Shown one piece after another: positions 33,701 to 40,928 of a stretch of 64,000 bases of DNA. The DNA comes from Amycolatopsis japonica (GTDB taxonomy: Bacteria > Actinomycetota > Actinomycetes > Mycobacteriales > Pseudonocardiaceae), in assembly GCF_000732925.1 (NCBI RefSeq), contig NZ_CP008953.1, forward strand, positions 6,944,001-7,008,000. The letters run 5' to 3'. A program made the translations under genes and the position numbers. Within the stretch, counting starts at the first letter, position 1. Every line of letters begins with the position of its first letter. The notes below the pieces were generated by a model. The model made no database searches. It was not told the DNA's origin and worked only from the letters and a program-made list of their open reading frames with translations.

Positions 33701-34724
33701 CGGTGCCGACCGGGTTGACCTCCCAGTTGAGCCACCGGTCGGTGCGCACCCACTTCTGCGGCAGGCCGGCGGTGGCCGGGTTCGCCTTGTCGAGGACGTC
33801 GACCGTGGCCTGCGCCGGGTCGGGCTCCGGCGGCGGCGGGGTGGTCGAGTTGTCCTTGAACAGCTTGAAATCGGCCAGCTGGATGAGCGGCTCGCCGCCG
33901 TTGGCGGTGATGTTCAGCCGGTAGTTCGAGTACGCCGTGGTGTTGGCGAAGGTGAACGTCCGGCTCACGAACCGGTCCGGGAATGTCTCGCCTGTGCGAG
34001 TGTCCAGATCGATCCACGTGGTCCCGTCGTTGGAGCCCTGCAGGGTCCAGTTCTTGGGGTCACGCCCGGCGTAGTCGTTCGCCGAGACGAGCGCGTAGCT
34101 GCTCACGGCCACCGGGGCGGCCAGCTTGTAGGCGACCCAACCGGTCGGCTGGAAGGCCAGCCACTTCGTGTTCTCGTTGTTGTCGGTGAGCTTTTCCTTG
34201 GTCTCGTTGGGCGGGTTCTCCGCGCTCGCGGTGACCGACGCGACGGCCTCCGGCGTGGGACGCGCCCCCACCGGACGGGCACCGATCAGCCCCGAGAACC
34301 ACTGCGAACCGTCCTGGGCCCGTGCGGCGTCGGACAGGCCGAGGAACCCGCCGCCCGCCTTCATGTAGTTCTGCAGCGAGGTTTCCTGGTCACGGTTGAG
34401 CGTGATGCCCTGCGCGGAAAGGAAAACGACGCCGCGGTACTTCGCGAGGTTGGCCGCGGTGAACACCGCGGGGTCCGAAGAGGACGAAACGGAGATGCCG
34501 TTCGCCTGGCCCAGGCTCGCGATCGCGTCCGTGGCACGCAGGACGGGGTCCTTCTGGTCCGCGGCGGCGCCGTGGAAGACCAGGACGTTCACCGGGACGT
34601 TCGTCGCGGCTTCGGCGGTCACCGGCGCGATGGCCAGCGGCAGCCCGGAGGTGACGACGGCGCCGACCGCGAGCGCGGCCAGTGACCGTCTGCGGAGCCG
34701 GCGTTGCGAAAATACTCGTCTCAA
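30759..34724 (-). CDS. Giant secreted ThuA / discoidin / PQQ-sugar dehydrogenase / PKD / DUF1080 protein
   Basis: 1321 residues from a TTG start at 34724, 7 nt after a GAAAGGAG site; no ATG or GTG fits. A signal peptide covers about 1-41. ThuA-like halves (43-158 and 306-415) flank a discoidin F5/8-type domain (160-290). Next comes a soluble glucose/sorbosone-dehydrogenase beta-propeller that binds PQQ, with the base His in SCCHAGGGMDFD and ends in DGALYVLDYGGG. A PKD domain (WEFGDGTISTQPDPRHTYP), the NRNAGGGCT/IDDES module and a C-terminal DUF1080 (3-keto-disaccharide hydrolase) domain ending FIGLQNHGDNDLMEFRNI follow. It combines oxidation of a glycoside with a module for 3-keto-glycosides in one exported chain. 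PQQ biosynthesis genes are not in the window. Confidence 0.88.
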   Translation of the reverse strand: MRRVFSQRRLRRRSLAALAVGAVVTSGLPLAIAPVTAEAATNVPVNVLVFHGAAADQKDPVLRATDAIASLGQANGISVSSSSDPAVFTAANLAKYRGVVFLSAQGITLNRDQETSLQNYMKAGGGFLGLSDAARAQDGSQWFSGLIGARPVGARPTPEAVASVTASAENPPNETKEKLTDNNENTKWLAFQPTGWVAYKLAAPVAVSSYALVSANDYAGRDPKNWTLQGSNDGTTWIDLDTRTGETFPDRFVSRTFTFANTTAYSNYRLNITANGGEPLIQLADFKLFKDNSTTPPPPEPDPAQATVDVLDKANPATAGLPQKWVRTDRWLNWEVNPVGTVHTVAQVEESTYKPGVGANGAFHPISWCRDYDGGRSFYSGMGRTEASYGEAQFRSHILGALKWTTGMVRGDCKAGIAANYKVERLTAVNQPGQMDQIGEPHGLTIAPNGRVFYIGRAACAGNVVPAPNDWTNPEIGAGCGTIHQWDPVTKKPKLLTTLKVMGNRGSGDELVKNEEGLLGLVLDPKFSENGFMYAYWMPHSSVDIDKRIGKRTVSRFTYDLKNQTLDQATRKDLLSWDVQVHSCCHAGGGMDFDKDGNLYIGSGDSNSSQGSNGYSGNNWTQDYKGVSFQDARRTAGNTNDLNGKILRIHPEPDGTYTNPAGNLFPEANDPGNKTRPEIYVMGVRNISRLQVDKKTNWLTAAWVGPDATSPSPELGPAKYETATVITEAGNHGWPYCMGNKQPYRDRSSTDAAVLTGWYDCDNPVNTSPRNTGLVNLPPIKKNMIWYAPDGGGPVFPNRPNSSVPTYNAAEATYTQPYLKGGGQAVMTGPTYHRELVNTNSGVAWPSYWNDKWFIGDQSNGQNRIAVTLDPNGVAKQDPPVFAETVRQIIPTGGGDNKLNQWMDAKFGPDGALYVLDYGGGFFTLTNNQKLLKISYTGGEATPSAAAASTMVQNKPLTAAFTGSKSGGVSYKWEFGDGTISTQPDPRHTYPRTGLYTAKLTVTYADGETVTTRNSVSVGCLVADSSATVTIGDTDTGVTNRNAGGGCTVDDMIDDESTWTSHAGFVNHVTQAVDRLGDLGVLNAAESDKINAAAAASPIGNKGVTGYDAIYDGTAESFRNWSQAPSGQFAIQPDGSLRPSGGLGMLWYSARQFGNFSVKLQFKDIAPTGSANSGVFVRFPDPRTPLEQRPPGSCGTVGSARTSQAWVAIYCGHEVQLYDGATGEPQKTGSIYNFDPRSLDQAGVKPKGTWNEYEIKVVGQKYTIIRNGVVINEFENAPGISSSRAGDPSTDFRQFVSGFIGLQNHGDNDLMEFRNIRVRQL

Positions 34725-34743
34725 GTTCTCGCTCCTTTCAAGA

Positions 34744-35760
34744 CTAGTGGTGGTGGGCCGAGGCGCCGGTGGCGTTCGGCGTGGACGTGGTGGTGTGCTG
34801 GTGCCCCTTGAAGCGGTCGATCGCCTCCTGGGCGCCCGCGGGCATCCCGCCGTCGGCGTTGCGGACCAGGAACACCCCGGACATGCCGTCGTCCGAGTGC
34901 TGCTGGACGTGGCAGTGGTACATCCACGCGCCCGGCCCGACGCCGTCACCGGCGATCACCTGGAACCCGAAGGAGTTGCCGGGGTCCAGGGTCTTGTTGT
35001 CGAGGATGGGGGCGTTGTCGGTCGCGCTGGTGAGCATGCCGGTGCGGGTGTCCGCCCAGCGGTGCGCGTGCAGGTGGAAGGTGTGCATCAGGTTGCCGTG
35101 CCCGATGCAGATGAACTCGACGCGTTCGCCGAGGTTCGCCTCGAATATCGGCGTGTTCGGGGCGACCTGGTGGTTGATCCACATTTCGGTGAACACGACG
35201 GTGAACTGCTTGCTGGGCAGCAGATCCCCGCGCCTGCGCACGATCAGGCCGCCGTAGAGCCCCTTCATCAGGCCCGCGGTGCCGTGGTCGCCGCCGAACG
35301 CGTGGTCGTGGTAGTGCCAGTACCCCGCGCTGCCGGGCATCCAGAAACCGTTGGCCGCCTGGTAGGCCGTCCGGGTCTTCCAGGTGTAGGTCTTGGTCTC
35401 GTAGGGCTTGTTGAAGGAATCGTTGAACGGCGAGCCGTCGGATTTGGTGTCGTAGTTGACGCCGTGCGGATGGATCGAGAGGCGCTGGTCGGTGTTGTTG
35501 ACCAGCTCGATCACCAGCGTGTCACCCTCGTAGCACTCCAGGAGCGGCCCGGGGATCGTCGGTTTGCCGGGCTCGAGCCCGTAACCGACCCGGGTCGTGC
35601 CGGGAACGTAGTCGGCGTAGACGGTGATGTTGCGGGTCATCCCGGCCGCGGCGGCCGGTGCCGAACCGGCGCTGGCCGACACCACGACCGGGGCGATCAC
35701 CCCGGCCGCGGTGCCCGCGAGCATCGATCTGCGGGACAGCCCGCGTTTCTTGTTGTCCAT
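34744..35760 (-). CDS. Two-domain (small laccase) multicopper oxidase, Tat-exported
   Basis: 338 residues. The twin-arginine signal LSRRSMLAGTAAG is at residue 9. All four copper-binding segments are present: HPHGVN, HYHDHAFGGDHG, HTFHLHAH and HCHVQQHSDDGM. The size and two-cupredoxin layout are those of the trimeric small laccases of Streptomyces (SLAC). These oxidise phenols or metal ions with oxygen as acceptor, outside the cell. A His/Thr-rich tail ends the protein. It is 20 bp after the giant gene's start and 14 bp from the Tat-exported isomerase, all on one strand, so it may reoxidise the mediators of the neighbouring PQQ enzymes. Confidence 0.92.
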   Translation of the reverse strand: MDNKKRGLSRRSMLAGTAAGVIAPVVVSASAGSAPAAAAGMTRNITVYADYVPGTTRVGYGLEPGKPTIPGPLLECYEGDTLVIELVNNTDQRLSIHPHGVNYDTKSDGSPFNDSFNKPYETKTYTWKTRTAYQAANGFWMPGSAGYWHYHDHAFGGDHGTAGLMKGLYGGLIVRRRGDLLPSKQFTVVFTEMWINHQVAPNTPIFEANLGERVEFICIGHGNLMHTFHLHAHRWADTRTGMLTSATDNAPILDNKTLDPGNSFGFQVIAGDGVGPGAWMYHCHVQQHSDDGMSGVFLVRNADGGMPAGAQEAIDRFKGHQHTTTSTPNATGASAHHH

Positions 35761-35774
35761 TGTGGATTCCCCAG

Positions 35775-36662
35775 CTAGAAGCGGACGTTACGGAGATAGG
35801 TGAATCCGGTCTGGGCGGTGCTCAGGGGATCCGTGGGGTTGTCGTGCTCGACGATGTACTCGGCGAGATGGGGACGGGTGTGGCGGAAGATGCGCGGGAA
35901 GTCGATGACGCCCTTGCCGGGGTCGACCATCTCGCCCGCCGCGGTCCGGTCCTTGACGTGGTACTGCACCACGCGCGGACAGTGCTGCCGGTACAGCGAA
36001 ACCGGGTCCATCCCGCCTTCCACCGCCCAGAACAGGTCGATCTCCAGGTGCACGTACCGCGGGTTCGTGTTCCTGGTCAGCACGTCGTACGGGCGCACGC
36101 CGTCGATGGCCGCGAACTCGTGCGCGTGGTTGTGGTAGCCGAGCGGGATACCGGCCTGGCGGAACTTCCGTGCGGCCGCGTCCATCCGGCCGGCGAACTG
36201 CTTCCAGCCGTCGATGGTGTCGAAATTCGCCCACGGCACGTTGGCGCGGGTGTTCCCGAGGACCTTCGCGTCCGCGATGGTCTTGTCGAGGTCGCCGTCG
36301 ATGCCGACGTGGGTGGACGTCGCCTTGATGTGGTTCTTGTCCAGCAGACCGCGGAACTCCTCGGCCGTGCGGCCGTAGGTGCCCGCCAGTTCGACCTTCC
36401 GGTAGCCGATGTCCGCCAGCGCGGACAGGGTTCCCGGCAGATCGGCCTGCAGCGCGGTGCGCAGGGAGTAGAGCTGGATGCTGATCTTCTCCACCGGGAC
36501 CCGGCCCCGTCCGTGGTGGCCGGATCCCTGGGTCTCCGCCTCGGTGGCCGCACTGGCCACGCCCGGCAGGGCTACCGCCGCGCCGACCGCGACCGCCGCC
36601 GTCGCCGCCCCGCGCAGGAGCGCCCGTCGAGAGTGGAACTGCTCAGCTTCTTCACCGCACAT
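35775..36662 (-). CDS. Tat-exported sugar-phosphate-isomerase/epimerase-like TIM barrel
   Basis: 295 residues. A clear twin-arginine signal (FHSRRALLRGAATAAVAVG) precedes a TIM-barrel of the xylose-isomerase-like superfamily. Metal-site residues are visible at His in LGYHNHAHEF, Glu in VHLEIDLFW, His in QYHVKD and Glu/His in YIVEHDN. Most relatives act in the cytoplasm on sugar phosphates or keto-sugars; an exported form implies a non-phosphorylated substrate, such as a 3-keto-glycoside. GAGGG lies before the ATG. The cytoplasmic paralogue is the next gene upstream, 10 bp away. Confidence 0.85.
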   Translation of the reverse strand: MCGEEAEQFHSRRALLRGAATAAVAVGAAVALPGVASAATEAETQGSGHHGRGRVPVEKISIQLYSLRTALQADLPGTLSALADIGYRKVELAGTYGRTAEEFRGLLDKNHIKATSTHVGIDGDLDKTIADAKVLGNTRANVPWANFDTIDGWKQFAGRMDAAARKFRQAGIPLGYHNHAHEFAAIDGVRPYDVLTRNTNPRYVHLEIDLFWAVEGGMDPVSLYRQHCPRVVQYHVKDRTAAGEMVDPGKGVIDFPRIFRHTRPHLAEYIVEHDNPTDPLSTAQTGFTYLRNVRF

Positions 36663-36672
36663 GAAACCGCCC

Positions 36673-37677
36673 TCACTTCTGGTTGCTGAAAGCCGCGTCG
36701 AAGGCCGCCGACGGCTTGTCGAACAGGAGCCCCCGCAGAAAGGTCACGGCCTCCGCCGCGCCCCGGAGCCGGTCCATGCCGGCGTCCTCCCACTCCACCG
36801 AGATCGGACCGGCGTAGCCGATCGAATTCAGTGCGCGGAAACAGTCCTCCCAGGGCACGTCGCCGTGCCCGGTCGAAACGAAGTCCCAGCCGCGTCGGGG
36901 ATCTCCCCAGGGGAGATGCGAGCCGAGCCGTCCGTTCCGTCCGTCGAACCGCTTCCTGGTGTCCTTGCAGTCCACGTGGTAGATCCGGTCGGCGAAGTCG
37001 AGGATGAAGCCGACCGGGTCGAGGTCCTGCCAGATGAAATGCGAAGGATCCCAATTCAGCCCGAATGCCGGACGGTCGCCGACAGCTTCGAGCGCACGTT
37101 TCGTTGTCCAGTAGTCGTAAGCGATCTCCGACGGGTGGACCTCGTGGGCGAACCGCACGCCCACCTCGTCGAAGACGTCGAGGATCGGGTTCCACCGGTC
37201 CGCGAAGTCCTGGTAGCCGTCGTCGATGACCGCCTGCGAGACCGGCGGGAACATGGCGACGTACTTCCAGGTCTTCGAGCCGGTGAAGCCGATCACCGTG
37301 TCCACGCCGAGTTTCGCCGCCGCACGGGCGGTGTCGGCCATCTCCTTCGCCGCCCGCTGCCGGACGCCTTCGGGCTCACCATCGCCCCACACCCGGGCGG
37401 GGATGATCGCCTGGTGGCGTTCGTCGATCGGGTCGTCGCAGATGGCCTGGCCGACGAGGTGGTTGGAAATCGCCCACACCTTGAGGCCGTGCTCGGCGAG
37501 CAGCTTGAGGCGTCCGGGCACGTAGTCCTCTTCGGACAGTGCGCGGTCGACCTCGAAGTGGTCGCCGGAACACGCGATTTCGAGGCCGTCGTAGCCCCAT
37601 TCACTGGCCAGCCTGCACACCTCGGTGAACGGGAGATCCGCCCACTGGCCGGTGAACAAGGTGATCGGACGGCTCAT
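36673..37677 (-). CDS. Sugar phosphate isomerase/epimerase (xylose-isomerase-like TIM barrel)
   Basis: A 334-residue cytoplasmic protein with no signal. The TIM-barrel metal and base residues are at Glu in DGLEIACSGDHFE, Glu/His in FAHEVHPSE, Asp/His in NWDPSHF, His in YHVDCKD and the final Glu of ISVEWED. The proteins of this group include hydroxypyruvate, tagatose and 3-keto-glucose isomerases or lyases, so a role in converting the sugar product of the locus is likely. The start overlaps the stop of the upstream ThuA-PQQ gene (ATGA), which strengthens the functional link. Confidence 0.85.
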   Translation of the reverse strand: MSRPITLFTGQWADLPFTEVCRLASEWGYDGLEIACSGDHFEVDRALSEEDYVPGRLKLLAEHGLKVWAISNHLVGQAICDDPIDERHQAIIPARVWGDGEPEGVRQRAAKEMADTARAAAKLGVDTVIGFTGSKTWKYVAMFPPVSQAVIDDGYQDFADRWNPILDVFDEVGVRFAHEVHPSEIAYDYWTTKRALEAVGDRPAFGLNWDPSHFIWQDLDPVGFILDFADRIYHVDCKDTRKRFDGRNGRLGSHLPWGDPRRGWDFVSTGHGDVPWEDCFRALNSIGYAGPISVEWEDAGMDRLRGAAEAVTFLRGLLFDKPSAAFDAAFSNQK

Positions 37678-40600
37678 CGGTTCTCCTCGAAGGTGATCGC
37701 GTCTACGTCGAACAAGCCGCCGGAACCGCCCTTGAACACGAGGAACAACGGGCCGGTGCCGCCGGGGTCGGTGATGGCGGAAGCCGGGATGTCGGCGTAG
37801 GTGTCCCAGCCGCCGGTGTTGGCGACGGTGACCGTCTGGACCAGCGGTCCGTCCACCGCGCCCGAGTGGACCTCGATCGTGCCGCCCGCGCCGCCGGACG
37901 AGACCCGGTAGCCGATACCGCTGACACCCACGAGGTTCACCGGGTCGAATTTGATCCAGTCGCCGGATTCGATGTGGCCGACGCGTTTCCCGCCACTGGC
38001 GGCGGCGTGCGCGACGACCTCGATGCCGCTGGACTGGGTGTAGAACTCGGCCTGCTTCAGCTTCGGCTGCAGGATGGATTCCGCCTCGCCGGTGAGCGCG
38101 GGCACGCCGTTTCCGCCGTTGTCGGTGTAGCTGGCGTTGATGACGCCGAAGACGTTGGCGTCCGCGCCGTGTCCTTCGTCGGCGGGCGTGGCGATGGTGC
38201 CTTCACAACCGGTCGCGCGGCTCAGCGGATGCCCGTGGCCCTCGTGGCCGAGGATGTATTCGACGGTCACCTTGGAGCAGTCGATCGGGTTGTCCTCGGC
38301 GTCGGTCACCTCGACCTTGAACGGGACCATGTCGCCGAAGCTGAACACACTGCCGTTGACCGGAGTCTTCAGCGTGACCACCGGCGCGGTGTTGCCGACG
38401 GTGACCACCACGCTCGCCGAACCGGTCAGCCCGGTGGAGTCGGTGACCGACAGCTTCGCCGTGTACTGGCCGTTCGCGGCGTAGGTGTGGGAAACCGGGG
38501 TGGCCTCGGTGGAATCGGTCGTGCCGTTCCCGTCGAAGTCCCAGGCGTAGGTGAGCGCTCCGCCGTCGGGGTCGTTCGTCCCCGCCGGGTCGAACTTGAC
38601 GGTCAGCGGGGCTTGGCCGGACGTCTTGTCCGCGGCCACCTGGGCGACCGGCGTGCGGCGGCCCTTGGTGTAGTCGATGCGGTAGACGGCGGATTCCTTG
38701 GAGCCGCCGAAGTAGCCGGTGCCGTAGTCGAGGACGTAGAGCGCGCCGTCCGGGCCGAATTCGAGGTTCATCGGGCGCACGAGGTCCATCGAGTCGAAGA
38801 ACGGCTTGATGGCGCCGCGTTCACCGTTCGCGCCGACGGTGATCTCCTTGATCCAGCCGCGTTCCCATTCGTAGGCGAAGGTCTTGCCGTTGAAGTACTC
38901 CGGGAACTTCGTCTGCGACGGGTTCTTCGCGTCGAACTGGTAGACCGGGCCACCCATCGGCGACTCGGGGCCGGTGCCGAACTCGGGCAGCGAACCACCG
39001 TCGTAGGGGATCCACGCCTTCTCCACCGGCGGCAGATCGGTCAGGCCGGTGTTGCGCGGACTGGTGTTCTTCGGCTTCGCGCAGTCGAAGGCCGCGCCGG
39101 ACTGCTTGGTGGCGAAGTCGTAGTCGATGAACGGCAGGTTGTCGCCGACGCAGTACGGCCAGCCGAAGTTGCCGGGCTTCTTGATCAGGTTGAACTCGAC
39201 CGTGCCGCCGGGACCGCGCTTCGGGTCGGCCGCGCCGGCGTCGGGGCCGTAGTCGGCCAGGTGGATCCAGCCGGTCTTGCGGTCGACGGCGAAGCGGAAC
39301 GGGTTGCGGAAGCCCATCGCGTAGATCTCGGGCTTGGTCTTGGCCGTGCCCTTGGGGAACAGGTTGCCCTTGGGGATCGTGTACTTGCCTCCCGCGCCGA
39401 CCTTGATCCGCAGCACCTTGCCGCGCAGATCGTTGGTGTTGGCCGAGGTGCGCTGCGCGTCGTACACCGGGTTGCGGTCGGCACGCTCGTCGATCGGGGT
39501 GAAACCGTCGGAGGCGAACGGGTTGGAATCGTCCCCTGTGGACAGATAGAGGTTGCCCTTGGGGTCGAAGTCGATCTCGCCGCCGGCGTGGCAGCAGATG
39601 CCGCGTTCGGCCGGGACCTGGAGGATCTTCTGCTCGCTCGTGAGGTCGAGTTTGTTGTCGGTGCCCAGCTTGAACCGCGAGAGCTGGTTGTAACCCTTGA
39701 ACGGCTCGAAGTCGGCGGGGGTGCCGTTCTCCGGCGCGTCACCGGCCGGGGTGTTCAGCTTGGGCGCGTAGTACAGGTAGACCCAGCGGTTCTTGGCGAA
39801 GTCCGGGTCGATGGCGACACCCTGAAGGCCGTCCTCGTCGTGGTTGTAGACGGGGATCTGCCCGGCCAGCGAGGTGGTCGCGGAAGAGCTGGTGTACCAG
39901 ACACGGCCGTCGCGCGAAGTGTGCAGGACGTCACGGTTGGGCAGCACGGAAAGCGCGATCGGCTCGCCGGTCTTCTCCTCACCCTTGGCCAGGGTGATCT
40001 GGTCGAAGTCCGCGTCGACCGGGTCTTCCTGGGTCTCCTTGGCGCAGCCCGCCTCGCTCAGTTTGGTGGCGTACTTGATGCCGCCCGCCAGATGCTTGAG
40101 GAAGGCCGGTTCGGCGTAGGAGGCCTTGGTGTGGCCACCGCCGGTGTACCAGGAGCGGCCACCGGAATTCTCGTGGCACCAGGCGATCGGGTGATCGCCC
40201 ATCGCGCCGTCGCCGGGCTGGTAGCTCTTCTCGTCCAGGCTCGCGAGCACATGGACGTTGCTGCGCGGGTTCTCGCGGTAGTTGTACCACTCGTCGGTGC
40301 GCGGCCACGTCTCCGGAAGATCCACAGTGGACACGTGCTCGTGGTCTTCGACCTTGACGTTCGCCTGCTGGATCTGCGGATGGGACTTGAAGTACGCCCC
40401 GACCAGCTCGCCGTACCAGGGCCAGTCGTACTCGGTGTCGGAGGCGGCGTGCACGCCGACGTACCCGCCGCCTCCCTTCACGTACCGCTCGAACGCGGCC
40501 TGCTGGTCCGCGTTCAGCACGTCACCGGTGGTGGAAAGCCAGACCACCGCGTTGAACCGCTTGAGGTTCGCGTCGGTGAAGGCCGCCGCGTCCTCGGTGG

Positions 40601-40808
40601 CCTCCACCGCGAAGTGGTTCTGTGCCCCCAAATCCTTGATCGCCTTGATCCCGTCGGGGATCGAATCGTGCCGGAAGCCCGCGGTCTTGGAGAACACGAG
40701 CACCGTGGCCGCTTCGTGCGCCGATGCGGTCTGCATCGGTAGCGCGACGCCTGTCAGAGCCGTGACCATGGATGTGACGAGCACACCCAATCGTCGTTTC
40801 AAAGACAT
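37674..40808 (-). CDS. Secreted ThuA / PQQ-sugar dehydrogenase / PKD / CBM6 protein
   Basis: 1044 residues. A signal peptide covers about 1-30 (LVTSMVTALTGVALPMQTA). ThuA-like domain about 32-270 (FRHDSIPDGIKAIKDLG; WYTGGGHTKASYAEP), here uninterrupted. PQQ-type soluble sugar dehydrogenase propeller about 285-730 with the base His in ICCHAGGEIDFD and FRNPFRFAVDRKTG. PKD domain (YAWDFDGNGTTD). Intervening cysteine-containing segment, then a CBM6-like module in the last 140 residues (GDWIKFDPVNLVGVSGI). It is a shorter paralogue of the giant protein and would bind polysaccharide through CBM6 while oxidising a sugar end. It lies 120 bp after the phosphatase gene, across a hairpin. Confidence 0.88.
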   Translation of the reverse strand: MSLKRRLGVLVTSMVTALTGVALPMQTASAHEAATVLVFSKTAGFRHDSIPDGIKAIKDLGAQNHFAVEATEDAAAFTDANLKRFNAVVWLSTTGDVLNADQQAAFERYVKGGGGYVGVHAASDTEYDWPWYGELVGAYFKSHPQIQQANVKVEDHEHVSTVDLPETWPRTDEWYNYRENPRSNVHVLASLDEKSYQPGDGAMGDHPIAWCHENSGGRSWYTGGGHTKASYAEPAFLKHLAGGIKYATKLSEAGCAKETQEDPVDADFDQITLAKGEEKTGEPIALSVLPNRDVLHTSRDGRVWYTSSSATTSLAGQIPVYNHDEDGLQGVAIDPDFAKNRWVYLYYAPKLNTPAGDAPENGTPADFEPFKGYNQLSRFKLGTDNKLDLTSEQKILQVPAERGICCHAGGEIDFDPKGNLYLSTGDDSNPFASDGFTPIDERADRNPVYDAQRTSANTNDLRGKVLRIKVGAGGKYTIPKGNLFPKGTAKTKPEIYAMGFRNPFRFAVDRKTGWIHLADYGPDAGAADPKRGPGGTVEFNLIKKPGNFGWPYCVGDNLPFIDYDFATKQSGAAFDCAKPKNTSPRNTGLTDLPPVEKAWIPYDGGSLPEFGTGPESPMGGPVYQFDAKNPSQTKFPEYFNGKTFAYEWERGWIKEITVGANGERGAIKPFFDSMDLVRPMNLEFGPDGALYVLDYGTGYFGGSKESAVYRIDYTKGRRTPVAQVAADKTSGQAPLTVKFDPAGTNDPDGGALTYAWDFDGNGTTDSTEATPVSHTYAANGQYTAKLSVTDSTGLTGSASVVVTVGNTAPVVTLKTPVNGSVFSFGDMVPFKVEVTDAEDNPIDCSKVTVEYILGHEGHGHPLSRATGCEGTIATPADEGHGADANVFGVINASYTDNGGNGVPALTGEAESILQPKLKQAEFYTQSSGIEVVAHAAASGGKRVGHIESGDWIKFDPVNLVGVSGIGYRVSSGGAGGTIEVHSGAVDGPLVQTVTVANTGGWDTYADIPASAITDPGGTGPLFLVFKGGSGGLFDVDAITFEENR

Positions 40809-40860
40809 AGCAGTGGCGATCCTTTCGATGAGCGGCGGCGATCAAGGAAGGACTTGCGTT

Positions 40861-40908
40861 GGTCGTGAGTGGTAAGTGCCGTTAGAACGTCACTTGCCAC
40901 TCACGACC
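40861..40908. terminator. 23-bp hairpin (CGTGAGTGG family) between the ebo-like cluster and the ThuA gene
   Basis: Arms 40861-40883 and 40886-40908 pair with two imperfect positions (one is G-U compatible on the plus strand) and almost no loop. It lies 20 bp past the stop of the leftward phosphatase gene at 40929, so it probably reduces read-through into the secreted module. The TCGTGAGTGG core also occurs in the hairpin at 1054. Confidence 0.55.
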
Positions 40909-40928
40909 CACTGGACCGAGGACCTCCT

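Noticed and set aside
31521..40742. Very long open frames on the plus strand opposite the ThuA-PQQ genes (up to about 1050 codons)
   Set aside because: They are antisense shadows caused by high GC at third codon positions. The minus-strand frames have signal peptides, domains and ribosome sites; the plus frames are Arg/Val/Gly-rich with no recognisable domain.
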